Both the position numbers and the translations under genes were made by a program. A model generated the notes under the pieces. The model did no database searches and was not told the origin of the DNA. It saw only the letters and a list, made by a program, of their open reading frames with translations. Positions 43,648 to 51,545 of a DNA stretch of 64,000 bases are shown in pieces; the stretch's first letter is position 1, and each line of letters starts with the position of its first letter. Source of the DNA: Halobaculum sp. XH14 (GTDB taxonomy: Archaea > Halobacteriota > Halobacteria > Halobacteriales > Haloferacaceae); contig NZ_CP134949.1 in NCBI RefSeq assembly GCF_032116555.1, positions 2,170,001-2,234,000 on the forward strand. The letters are read 5' to 3'.

Positions 43648-44798
43648 ACCGCGCCGAATCGGACGGCCAGTCGGCCGAGGGGTCGGACGCGGGGCGGGCG
43701 GGATCCGACGCCGGACGGGACGAGCCGGGCACCGGTCCCGACGGCTCCGGGACCGAGTCGGAACTCGTCGCCGACCTGCTGGAGGGCAAGCACCGGGCGC
43801 TCGCCCGCGTCATCTCCAAGATCGAGGACCGCTCGCCGGGCTATCGGGACATCGTCTCGGAGCTCCACCGGCACACCGGCGAGGCGGAGGTCATCGGCGT
43901 CACCGGCTCGCCCGGCGCCGGGAAGTCGACGCTCGTCGACAAGCTGGCGAAGACGTACCGCGACGACGGGCAGACGGTCGGCGTCATCGCCGTCGACCCG
44001 TCCTCGCCCTACACCGGCGGCGCGGTGCTGGGCGACCGCATCCGGATGGCCTCGAACGTCGGCGACATGGACGTGTTCTTCCGGTCGATGTCCGCCCGCG
44101 GCACGCTCGGCGGGCTCTCGACGGCCACCTCGGACGCCGTGAAGGCGCTCGACGCGTTCGGCAAGGACAAGGTGATCATCGAGACGGTCGGCGCGGGGCA
44201 GAACGAGGTCGACGTCGTCCGGACCGCGGACACGGTCTGCGTGCTCGTCCAGCCGGGGTCGGGCGACGATGTGCAGATGCTGAAGGCGGGCATCCTCGAG
44301 ATCGGCGACGTGTTCGTCGTCAACAAGGCCGACATGGACGGCGCGTCGCGGACCGTCGCCGAACTGGAGGAGATGATCCACATGCGCGAGAGCCCGGCGA
44401 AGAACCTCGACACGGGCCACCACGGCCCGGTGGACGAGGCGGAGATGGCCGAGGTCGCCATCGACGACGCCGACGAGGAGGCGTGGGAACCCGACGTGAT
44501 CGAGACGGTGGCGACCAGCGGCGACGGCATCGCGGACCTCGTCGAGGCGCTCGCGGCCCATCGCACCTGGCTGGAGGAGAGCGGCGCGCTCGCCGAGAAG
44601 GCCCGGACGCGCTACGCCGAGGAGATCAGACAGCTCCTCCGCTCGGACACCGGGCGGCTGCTCGAGGAGGAACTGGCCGAACGCGGCGGCGTGAACGCGC
44701 TCGCGGACCGGGTGCTGGAACGCGAAACCGATCCGTACTCCATCGCCGACGAGGTGATGGGTCCGATCGCCGATTGTGTTCGGGACCGGCGGGAGTAG
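43644..44798 (+). CDS. meaB: Methylmalonyl-CoA mutase-associated GTPase MeaB (ArgK family)
   Basis: A 384-residue G3E-family GTPase that loads and protects adenosylcobalamin in methylmalonyl-CoA mutase. A glycine/serine/acid-rich N-terminal extension (residues 1-35) precedes the P-loop GSPGAGKSTLVDKL (about residue 92). IAVDPSSPYTGGAVLGDRIRM, the switch-II-like VIIETVGAGQNEVDVV and the base-recognition NKADMD follow. The overlap with mcmA2 (ATGA) supports an operon. The extension is probably a haloarchaeal addition and not catalytic. Confidence 0.93.
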   Translation: MNRAESDGQSAEGSDAGRAGSDAGRDEPGTGPDGSGTESELVADLLEGKHRALARVISKIEDRSPGYRDIVSELHRHTGEAEVIGVTGSPGAGKSTLVDKLAKTYRDDGQTVGVIAVDPSSPYTGGAVLGDRIRMASNVGDMDVFFRSMSARGTLGGLSTATSDAVKALDAFGKDKVIIETVGAGQNEVDVVRTADTVCVLVQPGSGDDVQMLKAGILEIGDVFVVNKADMDGASRTVAELEEMIHMRESPAKNLDTGHHGPVDEAEMAEVAIDDADEEAWEPDVIETVATSGDGIADLVEALAAHRTWLEESGALAEKARTRYAEEIRQLLRSDTGRLLEEELAERGGVNALADRVLERETDPYSIADEVMGPIADCVRDRRE

Positions 44799-45553
44799 CG
44801 AGGATATCGGTTCTTTTCGTGGATTTGTGGTATCAGTGGTGCTCGTTGGATTGCCCCTTTAGCCCTCAGTCCACGGGGCAGTTCGGTCGTCGTGGAGCAC
44901 GTTTCGAAAGCCCCCGGCTGGCTACGCTCCCGCGGACCGCGCTGTGCTCCTCGGCTCGCTACGCTCGCCTGCGGTGCTCGTCTTATCTCGGAGCGAGCTC
45001 CTCGGAACTCACCCTCGCTGCGCTCGCGTGAGCCACGCACGAGCGGCCGCGCTTCGCTTGGCCGTTCACGAGACGCACTGCGTCTCGTGAGCTCACGAGA
45101 GCAAAGCTCTCGTGAACGCCGCGCGCCACACACCTCGTCCAGCAGAGCGGTCGGCGCGTGCCGGCGGGCCTCCGTGCCCGCCGGATGCGCGCGAGGGATG
45201 AGAGAGCGACGGCGAGCGCAGCGAGCCGAGCGAACGAATCGGCTGGGGAGGCATGTGGTTGCCATGCTGTGCGGTGGGTGGGACTGAAAGGGGCCGCGGC
45301 TGTCGACGACGGCGCGGACCGACAAGCACCGCAAGAGGGAGGCCGGAGGCCGACTGATGAGGAGCGCAGCGGCCGCACCGAGTCGACAGCCGCGGGGGCT
45401 TTCGAGGCAGTCGAAGCACCGAACGAGTCACTGCCCGCACAGTGAGCCTCAGCTACTTTCGAGACAGTCGAATCGACGACCGACTCAGCCAACTAACGAA
45501 CAACCCATCGAATCGCCGCCCGAACTAAGTCTCTCGCGGCCGAATACCACCCC
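44799..45553. other. 755-base gene-free interval
   Basis: Left part: AT-richer tail of the meaB region with a TGCCCC/GGGGCA inverted pair near 44,854-44,882. Centre: repeat copy D (44,904-45,406). Right part (45,407-45,553): no recognisable feature apart from sequence leading into the hydrolase gene. Several opposite-strand arginine/serine-rich frames cross the interval and look non-coding. Confidence 0.55.
44904..45406. repeat. Intergenic repeat copy D (composite, inverted modules)
   Basis: A 503-base composite bounded by TCGAAAGCCCCC on the left and GGGGGCTTTCGA on the right. The left half contains, in reverse orientation, the CTCACGCGAGCG / GAGTTCCGAGGAGC module of copy B. It also has two perfect hairpins side by side: CACGAGACGC-ACT-GCGTCTCGTG near 45,067 and TCACGAGAGC-AAA-GCTCTCGTGA near 45,092. 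The right half repeats GCGCGCGAGGGATGAG, GAATCGGCTGGGGAGGC and GTGGGTGGGACTGAAAGGGG as in copy B. Confidence 0.65.
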
Positions 45554-46519
45554 ATGAGCCTCCGTTCGAAACTCTCGACCGCCGCGAAACTTACCCTGCT
45601 GGGCGCGGGCGCGACCGTGGCGACGACCCGAACGCTGCGCCGGCGCGCGGGCGAACTGGAGCCGCCGCTCACCGGCCGGCAGGGGGAGTTCCGCTGGCGC
45701 GGGATCGACGTCGCCTACACCGAGGCGGGCGATCCCGCCGACGAGACGGTCGTGCTGTTCCACGGGATCAGCGCCGCGGGCACCGCCGGCGAGTGGCGCG
45801 AGGCGTTCCCGCTGCTGGCCGAGGAGTACCACGTCGTCGCGCCCGACCTCCCGGGGTTCGGCTGTTCCGACCGGCCGCCGCTGCGCTACTCCGCCGCGCT
45901 GTACGAGGACTTCGTCCGGGACTTCCTGGCGGAGTTCGAGACGCCCCGCGTCGTCGCCTCCTCGCTGACCGGGGCGTACGTCGCCGCGGTGGCGGGCGAC
46001 TCCGACCTGACGGACCTGACGCTGGTCTGTCCGACCGCCACGGCGGGGCCGGAATCGCCGAAGCCGTGGCTCCGGTCGCTCGTCCGCGCGCCGGTGCTGG
46101 GCGAGGCCGCCTTCGGCCTCCTCACGACGAAGGCGTCGATCCGCTACTTCAACGCCGACCACGGCTACTGGGACCCCGACGCGGTCGACCGTGAGTGGAC
46201 CGACTACGAGTGGCGGACGGCCCACCAGCGGAACGCGCGCTTCGCCCCCGCCGCGTTCGTCGCGGGCGAACTCAACAGCGAGATCGATCTGGGCGCGGCG
46301 CTCGCCGACCTCGACGTCCCCGTGACCGTCATCTGGGGGCGGGAGGCGGACCTGCCGCCGCTCTCGGAGGGGCGCGCCCTCGCCGAACGAGCCGACGCGG
46401 AACTGGTCGTCTTCGACGACGCGATGGTGCTCCCGCACGTCGAGTTCCCGCGCGAGTTCGCCGCGACGGTCGCGGGTGATCGCCCCGAAACTGGGACTCA
46501 CATTCATCCGAGCGAGTGA
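45554..46519 (+). CDS. Alpha/beta hydrolase
   Basis: A 321-residue hydrolase. The oxyanion region is VVLFHGISAAGTAGEWREAF, followed by VVAPDLPGFGCSDRP. The nucleophile elbow reads VVASSLTGAYVAAVAG, an unusual form of GxSxG in which the first glycine is replaced. The acid is near VIWGREADLPP and the catalytic histidine is in VLPHVEFPREF. The N-terminus has a hydrophobic segment (about residues 8-25) that may act as an anchor. The substrate is unknown. Confidence 0.85.
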   Translation: MSLRSKLSTAAKLTLLGAGATVATTRTLRRRAGELEPPLTGRQGEFRWRGIDVAYTEAGDPADETVVLFHGISAAGTAGEWREAFPLLAEEYHVVAPDLPGFGCSDRPPLRYSAALYEDFVRDFLAEFETPRVVASSLTGAYVAAVAGDSDLTDLTLVCPTATAGPESPKPWLRSLVRAPVLGEAAFGLLTTKASIRYFNADHGYWDPDAVDREWTDYEWRTAHQRNARFAPAAFVAGELNSEIDLGAALADLDVPVTVIWGREADLPPLSEGRALAERADAELVVFDDAMVLPHVEFPREFAATVAGDRPETGTHIHPSE

Positions 46520-46588
46520 ATCGACCGGAGAGGGACCGGACCCGCTAGCGGGAGCGACGAGCCGGAGAGCAGAACTGGATCGAACCGA

Positions 46589-47002
46589 TCAGGCGGGACG
46601 GAACACGACCAGCGGGTCGCCGCCCGGTCCGTCGAGTTCGACGTCGGGAGCCACGGCGTCGCCGATGGCGACCGCCTCGGGCTCGACGTCGCGCAGGACG
46701 CCGGTGAGCCGGACCGGACCGAAGTCGACGACCGCCGAGACGTACGGCGCCTCGTCGGCGAAGGCGGGCGCGGCGACGTGGACCTCCGAGAACGTCGCCA
46801 CGGTCCCGGCCGGCGGCAGGTCGACCCGCGACAGGTCGGTGTCGCCACACTCCGGGCAGACGCGACGCGGCGGGAGCGACCCGTGGCCGTTCGGGCACTC
46901 GAGATGGAAGCCGCCTTCGGCGAGCCCGGCGATCCACTCGTCGTAGCCGCCTTCCCGTGGTTCCGCCGTGGCCGTGTCGGGCCCGTCGGCGTCGTCCGTC
47001 AT
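46589..47002 (-). CDS. Zn-ribbon/OB-fold (DUF35) acyl-CoA-associated protein
   Basis: A 137-residue protein of the DUF35 family. The rubredoxin-like zinc ribbon is CPNGHGSLPPRRVCPECGD (about residues 36-54), followed by an OB fold containing VATFSEVHVAAPAF and YVSAVVDFGPVRLTGVL. Such proteins partner thiolases or HMG-CoA synthases and bridge substrate channels. Its start overlaps the stop of the thiolase gene by 4 bases, so the two are made together, which supports a complex. Confidence 0.9.
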   Translation of the reverse strand: MTDDADGPDTATAEPREGGYDEWIAGLAEGGFHLECPNGHGSLPPRRVCPECGDTDLSRVDLPPAGTVATFSEVHVAAPAFADEAPYVSAVVDFGPVRLTGVLRDVEPEAVAIGDAVAPDVELDGPGGDPLVVFRPA

Positions 47003-48165
47003 TCCGCCACCTCCAGGACGTGGACGACGGCGCTGGCGACCGTGCCGCCCGCGTTGTGGGTCAACCCGACAGTGGCGTCCGGCACGGCGTCGCTGTTCGG
47101 GTGGTCCCCCCGCAGGATGCGGGTCAGCTCGGCCATCTGTGACCCGCCGGTCGCGCCGACCGGGTGCCCCTTCGCCTTCAGCCCGCCGGAGAGGTTCACG
47201 GGGAGGCGGCCGTCCCGCGTCGTCTCGCCGCGCCGGGCCGCGCCGACCCCCTCGCCGGGTTCGTAGAAACCGAGCGCCTCGAGCGCGGCCACCTCGGCGA
47301 TGGTGAAACAGTCGTGGACCTCGGCGACGTCGACGTCGCCCGGAGTCACGCCGGCGTCGTCGTAGGCCTCGTCGGCCGCGTCGGCCGCGGCCGGGGTCCG
47401 AGCCACGTCCGCGCGGTCCTGGAGCGCTGCGCGGTCGCCGCCCTGTCCGGTGCCGGTGACCGCGACGGGCGCCTCGAGGTCGTGCTCGGCGGCGTACTCG
47501 TCCGAGACGAGCACGAGCGCCGACGCGCCGTCGGTGATGGGACAGGCGTCGAGCAGGCCGAGCGGCGAGGCGACCGTCGGCGCGTCCAGCGCCTCCTCGA
47601 CGCTGATCTCGCGCTGGTACTGGGCGAACTCGTTGTTCACGGCGTTCGCGTGGTTCTTCGAGGCGACGTGCGCGAGGTCCTCGCGGTCGCCGCCGTACTC
47701 GTCGAAGTAGGCGCGGGCCATCAGCGCGTACGCGCCGGGGAACGTGACGCCGGCCCGGACCTCGAACAGTTCGTCCGCCGCGACCGCGAGCGACTCGGTC
47801 ACGTCGGCCGTCGAGAGGTTCGTCATCCGCTCCATCCCGCCGGCCAGCAGCACGTCGGCCTCGCCGGACCTGACCGCCCGGACCGCCTCGCGGATGGCGA
47901 CCCCTGCGGACGCGCAGGCCTCCTCGTACCGGGTGCCGGCACACTGCAGGCCGGCGGCCTCGACCATCAAGGGGGCCTGGTGGCCCTGGCGCTCGGCGAA
48001 CGCGCCCATGAAGTTGCCGTAGTTGAGGTGTTCGACGTCGTGGGGGTCGACGTCCGCGTCGGCGAGCGCGGCGAGCGATGCCTCGGCGAACAGGTCCCTG
48101 CCCTCGCGTCCCTCGTGACTGCCGAACGGGGTGAGACCGACGCCGGCGATTCGGACTCCAGTCAT
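46999..48165 (-). CDS. Thiolase-family acetyl-CoA acetyltransferase (DUF35 partner type)
   Basis: A 388-residue thiolase-fold enzyme. The acyl-accepting cysteine is in EEACASAGVAIREA (about residue 84), histidine in VHDCFTIAE and the late GHP motif in GLKAKGHPVGATGGSQ. The archaeal thiolase/DUF35 pair is known for acetoacetyl-CoA formation in the mevalonate pathway; other acyl-CoA substrates are possible. A TATA-like CCTTTAGCC lies about 27 bases before the ATG on the minus strand. Confidence 0.88.
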   Translation of the reverse strand: MTGVRIAGVGLTPFGSHEGREGRDLFAEASLAALADADVDPHDVEHLNYGNFMGAFAERQGHQAPLMVEAAGLQCAGTRYEEACASAGVAIREAVRAVRSGEADVLLAGGMERMTNLSTADVTESLAVAADELFEVRAGVTFPGAYALMARAYFDEYGGDREDLAHVASKNHANAVNNEFAQYQREISVEEALDAPTVASPLGLLDACPITDGASALVLVSDEYAAEHDLEAPVAVTGTGQGGDRAALQDRADVARTPAAADAADEAYDDAGVTPGDVDVAEVHDCFTIAEVAALEALGFYEPGEGVGAARRGETTRDGRLPVNLSGGLKAKGHPVGATGGSQMAELTRILRGDHPNSDAVPDATVGLTHNAGGTVASAVVHVLEVAE

Positions 48166-48366
48166 GGATGAACTAGCGGCTGGCCCGGCTAAAGGCCTGC
48201 CGGAGTCGACACCGCTCGCGCCGATTTTCGCTGGATCCGTACTCGGATCCGGATACCCGTTTTTCCGCGGTGGGGCCGCCTCCGGTGCCCGACGATCGCT
48301 CCCGGCCGAACGTACCGGCCCTTCTCGGATCGGACACTCCGCTCGTCCGGACGGTGGACCGACCTC

Positions 48367-48573
48367 TCAGGTGAGTCCCGTGCCGCCGATGAACAGAAAC
48401 AGCACTCCCAACCCCCGATACAGTCGGACGGGCGCGTCGGATCCGTCAGGTCGGCCGGGGGAGGAACGACGGAGGAACTCGAACCCGAACCCGTGAACCC
48501 TTCCCGGCAGGAACACGTAGACGAGGCCGAGGATTACGGCAGTGACGTATCCGATCTGCCACAGAGTGCTCAT
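48367..48573 (-). CDS. Small membrane protein (68 residues)
   Basis: A short protein with two hydrophobic segments: residues 6-23 (IGYVTAVILGLVYVFLP) and 52-67. A basic/polar loop lies between. The arrangement, about 70 residues with an N-terminal and a C-terminal helix, resembles DUF6199-like small membrane proteins, but I am not sure. A TATA-like GGATATACC is about 25 bases upstream on the minus strand. The 200 bases between it and the thiolase gene hold only the thiolase promoter and a GGATCC-rich palindromic stretch. Confidence 0.6.
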   Translation of the reverse strand: MSTLWQIGYVTAVILGLVYVFLPGRVHGFGFEFLRRSSPGRPDGSDAPVRLYRGLGVLFLFIGGTGLT

Positions 48574-48713
48574 GTTTCGTGTTCGAACGGTGCTGGTATA
48601 TCCGTAACGGACGGGACGCGTCCAGCCGTCGGCCGAACCCGGAGGAGCCGATAACTGACTTCCGCACGACTACCCGGCACGAACTGCCGTCGAAAACCGC
48701 AGGAAAACCCGAA

Positions 48714-49244
48714 CTACCGGACGAGCAGGTCCTCGCCGCGCTCGACGACGATGCTGCACGGCGGCGACATCTTGTTGTACGCGCGACGGAACGCCTCCTT
48801 CACCGCGTCGGCGTCCTCGGGTTCCACGTAGGCCGTGAACACCGCCTCGTTCACGCTGATGCGGGCGGCGGTGCCCACGGGCTTGCCGAACGACTGGCGC
48901 ATGCCGTCGGAGACGCGGTCCGCGCCGGCGCCGGTCGCCTGCTTGTTCTCCCGGAGCACCTGGTGGGGGAACTTGCGGAGCACCATCTTGTACCCCTCCT
49001 CGCCGATCTCGGTGAGGAGGTGGCGGTTCGCCGAGAGGCGCGCGGACTCGAGCGAGCCGTGGCGGATCTGCACGTCCTCGTCGACACACAGCGAGATCTG
49101 GACCGGGTAGTCCTCGGGGCCGGTCTTCAGGTTCCCCATGTTGTGCTGTGCGATCTTCGAACCCGGAATCCCGGTGATGTACTCCCGTCGCGTGTAGGAC
49201 GGTTTCTCGATCTTCCGGTACATCGAGGCGGGTTTGTCTGACAT
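48714..49244 (-). CDS. rpl10e: 50S ribosomal protein L16 (archaeal L10e, uL16)
   Basis: A 176-residue ribosomal protein of the uL16 family. Archaeal/eukaryotic signatures are [24 protein letters not shown] at the start, [27 protein letters not shown] in the middle and [10 protein letters not shown] near the end. It binds 23S rRNA near the peptidyl-transferase centre. It stands alone, outside a ribosomal operon, with its own promoter (GGCTTTATTCGC on the minus strand, centre about 49,279) and a leader of only a few bases. Confidence 0.96.
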   Translation of the reverse strand: MSDKPASMYRKIEKPSYTRREYITGIPGSKIAQHNMGNLKTGPEDYPVQISLCVDEDVQIRHGSLESARLSANRHLLTEIGEEGYKMVLRKFPHQVLRENKQATGAGADRVSDGMRQSFGKPVGTAARISVNEAVFTAYVEPEDADAVKEAFRRAYNKMSPPCSIVVERGEDLLVR

Positions 49245-49349
49245 GGTTACTTGGCCGGAACGACGGCGCTCCCGCGAATAAAGCCTTCGAACCGCGGTCC
49301 GGAATGTGCCGCCCCGACACGGCGTCTCACGGCCGTCCCGCCCCGCCGG

Positions 49350-50240
49350 TCACTCGTCGCACTCGGCGTTCCCGTCGGTCCGGCCCCGACCGGCGGTTCC
49401 GTCGGCCTCGCCGGAGTCGACGTTTCCGTCCCCGGCCGCATCCCGGACTCCGTCGCCGGCCGCGTCACCTGTCGATCCGTCGCCGGGGACGAGTCGTTCC
49501 ACGGCGACGAAGTCGAGTCCCTCCTCCGCGAGCAGTTCGGCCGCACGGTCGGTGACGGAGGGCGCGACGAGCACGCCCTCGACCGGGGTTCCGTCCGGTT
49601 CCTCCCGCTCGATGGCGCTCACGTAGCGGGCGAGTTGCCCGACGGCGTCGGGGCCGACGCGCCGCCGCTTCAGTTCGACCACGAGCGGGGTGCCGTCCTC
49701 GTCGGTCCCGAACACGTCGATTGGTCCGGCGTCGGTCTCCCGTTCGGTCGCCAGGGGTTCGAACCCGTCGGCGACGAGGTCCGGCCGCTCGAGCACCCGG
49801 GCCTTCAGGTCTGCCTCGCTCCCGGTCACCTCGACGCTCCGGCCTCCCGTGACCGCGTACGCGGCGAGATGTTCGACCGCCGAGAACCGGACCTCGAGCC
49901 GCTCCGAGGGGCTGGTCCGCACGCAGTTCACCCGGAGCGTCCCGTCCCGGACGGCCGCCCGGTGTTCGCTTCCCGGCGGCTGCCAGTTCACGGGCGTCCG
50001 GCCCTCGTCGGTGTGGACCAGCGCGGTACCGTCCGGTTTGAGCACGAGCAGTCGAGCGCCGGGGCCGAGCGAGGACGCGGCCCGGCCGTCGTATTCGACG
50101 GTACACTCGCCGAACACGGACACCGTGTCGCCCCGCCGGAACGCCGCTTCCAGCTCCCAGAGCGTCTCGCGGTGGCTCGGCCGGTGGAGGCTGACGACGC
50201 TCACTCGCTCCACCACCCGGGAGGACGCGGCCGATGCCAC
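49350..50240 (-). CDS. nucS: Endonuclease NucS/EndoMS
   Basis: A 296-residue nuclease. The N-terminal half is the DNA-binding/dimerisation beta domain; the C-terminal half is a RecB-like nuclease with DAGPIDVFGTDEDGTPLVVELKRRRVGPDAVGQLARYV (D...ExK). In archaea and actinobacteria the enzyme cuts mismatches or branched DNA and provides a mismatch-repair route separate from MutS/MutL, both of which are also encoded here. The start is GTG. The C-terminal 45 residues are a low-complexity Asp/Gly-rich tail. It lies next to two CspA genes. Confidence 0.9.
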   Translation of the reverse strand: MASAASSRVVERVSVVSLHRPSHRETLWELEAAFRRGDTVSVFGECTVEYDGRAASSLGPGARLLVLKPDGTALVHTDEGRTPVNWQPPGSEHRAAVRDGTLRVNCVRTSPSERLEVRFSAVEHLAAYAVTGGRSVEVTGSEADLKARVLERPDLVADGFEPLATERETDAGPIDVFGTDEDGTPLVVELKRRRVGPDAVGQLARYVSAIEREEPDGTPVEGVLVAPSVTDRAAELLAEEGLDFVAVERLVPGDGSTGDAAGDGVRDAAGDGNVDSGEADGTAGRGRTDGNAECDE

Positions 50241-50418
50241 CGACGGTTCCGATTCACTGTCCGGGGGTTCGCGCTCGGGGGCGAAAAGCGGCGCGTTTGC
50301 GGGACCGTCGGGTTCGCCGCGGCCGAACGGCGTCGCCGCCGGGTCGACTGGCTACCCGCCGTTCGGCGTTGGCTCGAAAGAAGTGGTTCTCGGTGCCCGG
50401 TGGGGCGTCGGTGCCGAG

Positions 50419-50613
50419 TTACAGGCGCTCGAGGTTCGTCGCGCGGGGGCCCTTGGGGGCCTGCTCGATCTCGAACTCGACCTCCTGGCCCTCCTCGAGG
50501 TCCGGGCCGCCGATGTCTTCCATGTGGAAGAACACGTCGTCGTCCGCGTCTTCGGTGCTGATGAATCCGTAACCGCCGGTGTCGTTGAAGAAGTCGACCT
50601 CTCCACTTGCCAT
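50419..50613 (-). CDS. cspA: Cold-shock protein CspA, copy 1
   Basis: A 64-residue single cold-shock domain. The RNP1-like KGFGFI equivalent is TGGYGFISTEDADDDVFF (residues 12-29), and RNP2-like VFFHMEDIGG follows. It binds single-stranded nucleic acids; the halophile version is very acidic. It differs from the second copy (50,826-51,020) in only a few residues and is transcribed from its own promoter (GGGTTAAACACTCC on the minus strand, centre about 50,638). Confidence 0.95.
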   Translation of the reverse strand: MASGEVDFFNDTGGYGFISTEDADDDVFFHMEDIGGPDLEEGQEVEFEIEQAPKGPRATNLERL

Positions 50614-50825
50614 ACCGGCCAGAGTCGCCCGGAGTGTTTAACCCTTCCGAGATGTCGTTCCCGCGACGGCTCGGGCCGGATCGATGGCCGATCGAAGGTC
50701 GATCAGGGGTCGCCGGGCGTATCACGGCCGACGGTGAGACTGGGCGTCGAGGAGCCGAGCGCTGATGGGGTGGGACTCGTCGAAAAACGCGGTGTCCGCC
50801 GATCGCCGTGTGGCGACGGGGTTCT

Positions 50826-51020
50826 TTACAGGCGCTCGAGGTTCGTGGCGCGCGGGCCCTTGGGGGCCTGCTCGATGTCGAACTCGACTTCCTGTCCTTC
50901 TTCGAGGTCGTCGCCGCCGATGTCTTCCATGTGGAAGAACACGTCGTCGTCAGCGTCCTCAGTCGAAATGAAACCGTAACCGCCCGTGTCGTTGAAGAAA
51001 TCAACCTTGCCTTTCGCCAT
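50826..51020 (-). CDS. cspA: Cold-shock protein CspA, copy 2
   Basis: A 64-residue cold-shock domain nearly identical to copy 1; the visible differences are MAKGK for MASGE, GGDD for GGPD and FDIEQ for FEIEQ. A strong TATA element (AAGTTTTATCCG on the minus strand, centre about 51,051) precedes it. The two genes are separated by 212 bases, so they are a tandem duplication with independent promoters, suggesting possible differential control. Confidence 0.95.
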   Translation of the reverse strand: MAKGKVDFFNDTGGYGFISTEDADDDVFFHMEDIGGDDLEEGQEVEFDIEQAPKGPRATNLERL

Positions 51021-51545
51021 TGCGTCCGTTCTGAACCTGTCTGAACGGATAAAACTTGGTATCTCGTTCGGACCGGCGCGCCGCGGCCGGACGAACCGGA
51101 GCGAGCGCCGCGGAACGCGATCGAACGTGATCCCTGTCGCGGGGCGGAGCCGCTCGTATGGGCCCTCGACCGCGGTCGGACGCTGTCCGCGCGGGTCCCG
51201 GCCCGCCGTCGATTTTCACTCGTGGCTCGGTCCGGAGTCGGTCGGGTCCGTCGTCCGAATCGGGGGTGCCGCAGGTACGATCACCGTACGTGTGGACGCC
51301 GGTCCGCGGACGTGATCCGGGGGACGTCCGTCCCGGCTTGCGGTGGGATCACCATACCAGGCCGTAACTAACCGTTAGGTCGGCGTTCTACGCGGATGCT
51401 AAACATGACAGATTGGAAACTATCATCGTGGCGAACTCGGACGGTCGGCGGAGTGAACAACGAAACGGCGTCGATCCGGTACGGTCGCGTTTCATCGCTG
51501 AAGCGACCAATAACGAAACCGTCCCGAGTCGATGTCCGGAACGCG
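51021..51545. other. 525-base interval before the DUF4397 gene
   Basis: It contains the cspA copy 2 promoter at 51,044-51,058 on the minus strand. Further right is an 11-base near-palindrome CTAAC-C-GTTAG at 51,368-51,378 and an AT-richer stretch (51,395-51,440). An in-frame ATG near 51,405 leads into the next gene but reads as a non-conserved extension before the Tat signal. No gene is visible. Confidence 0.5.
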
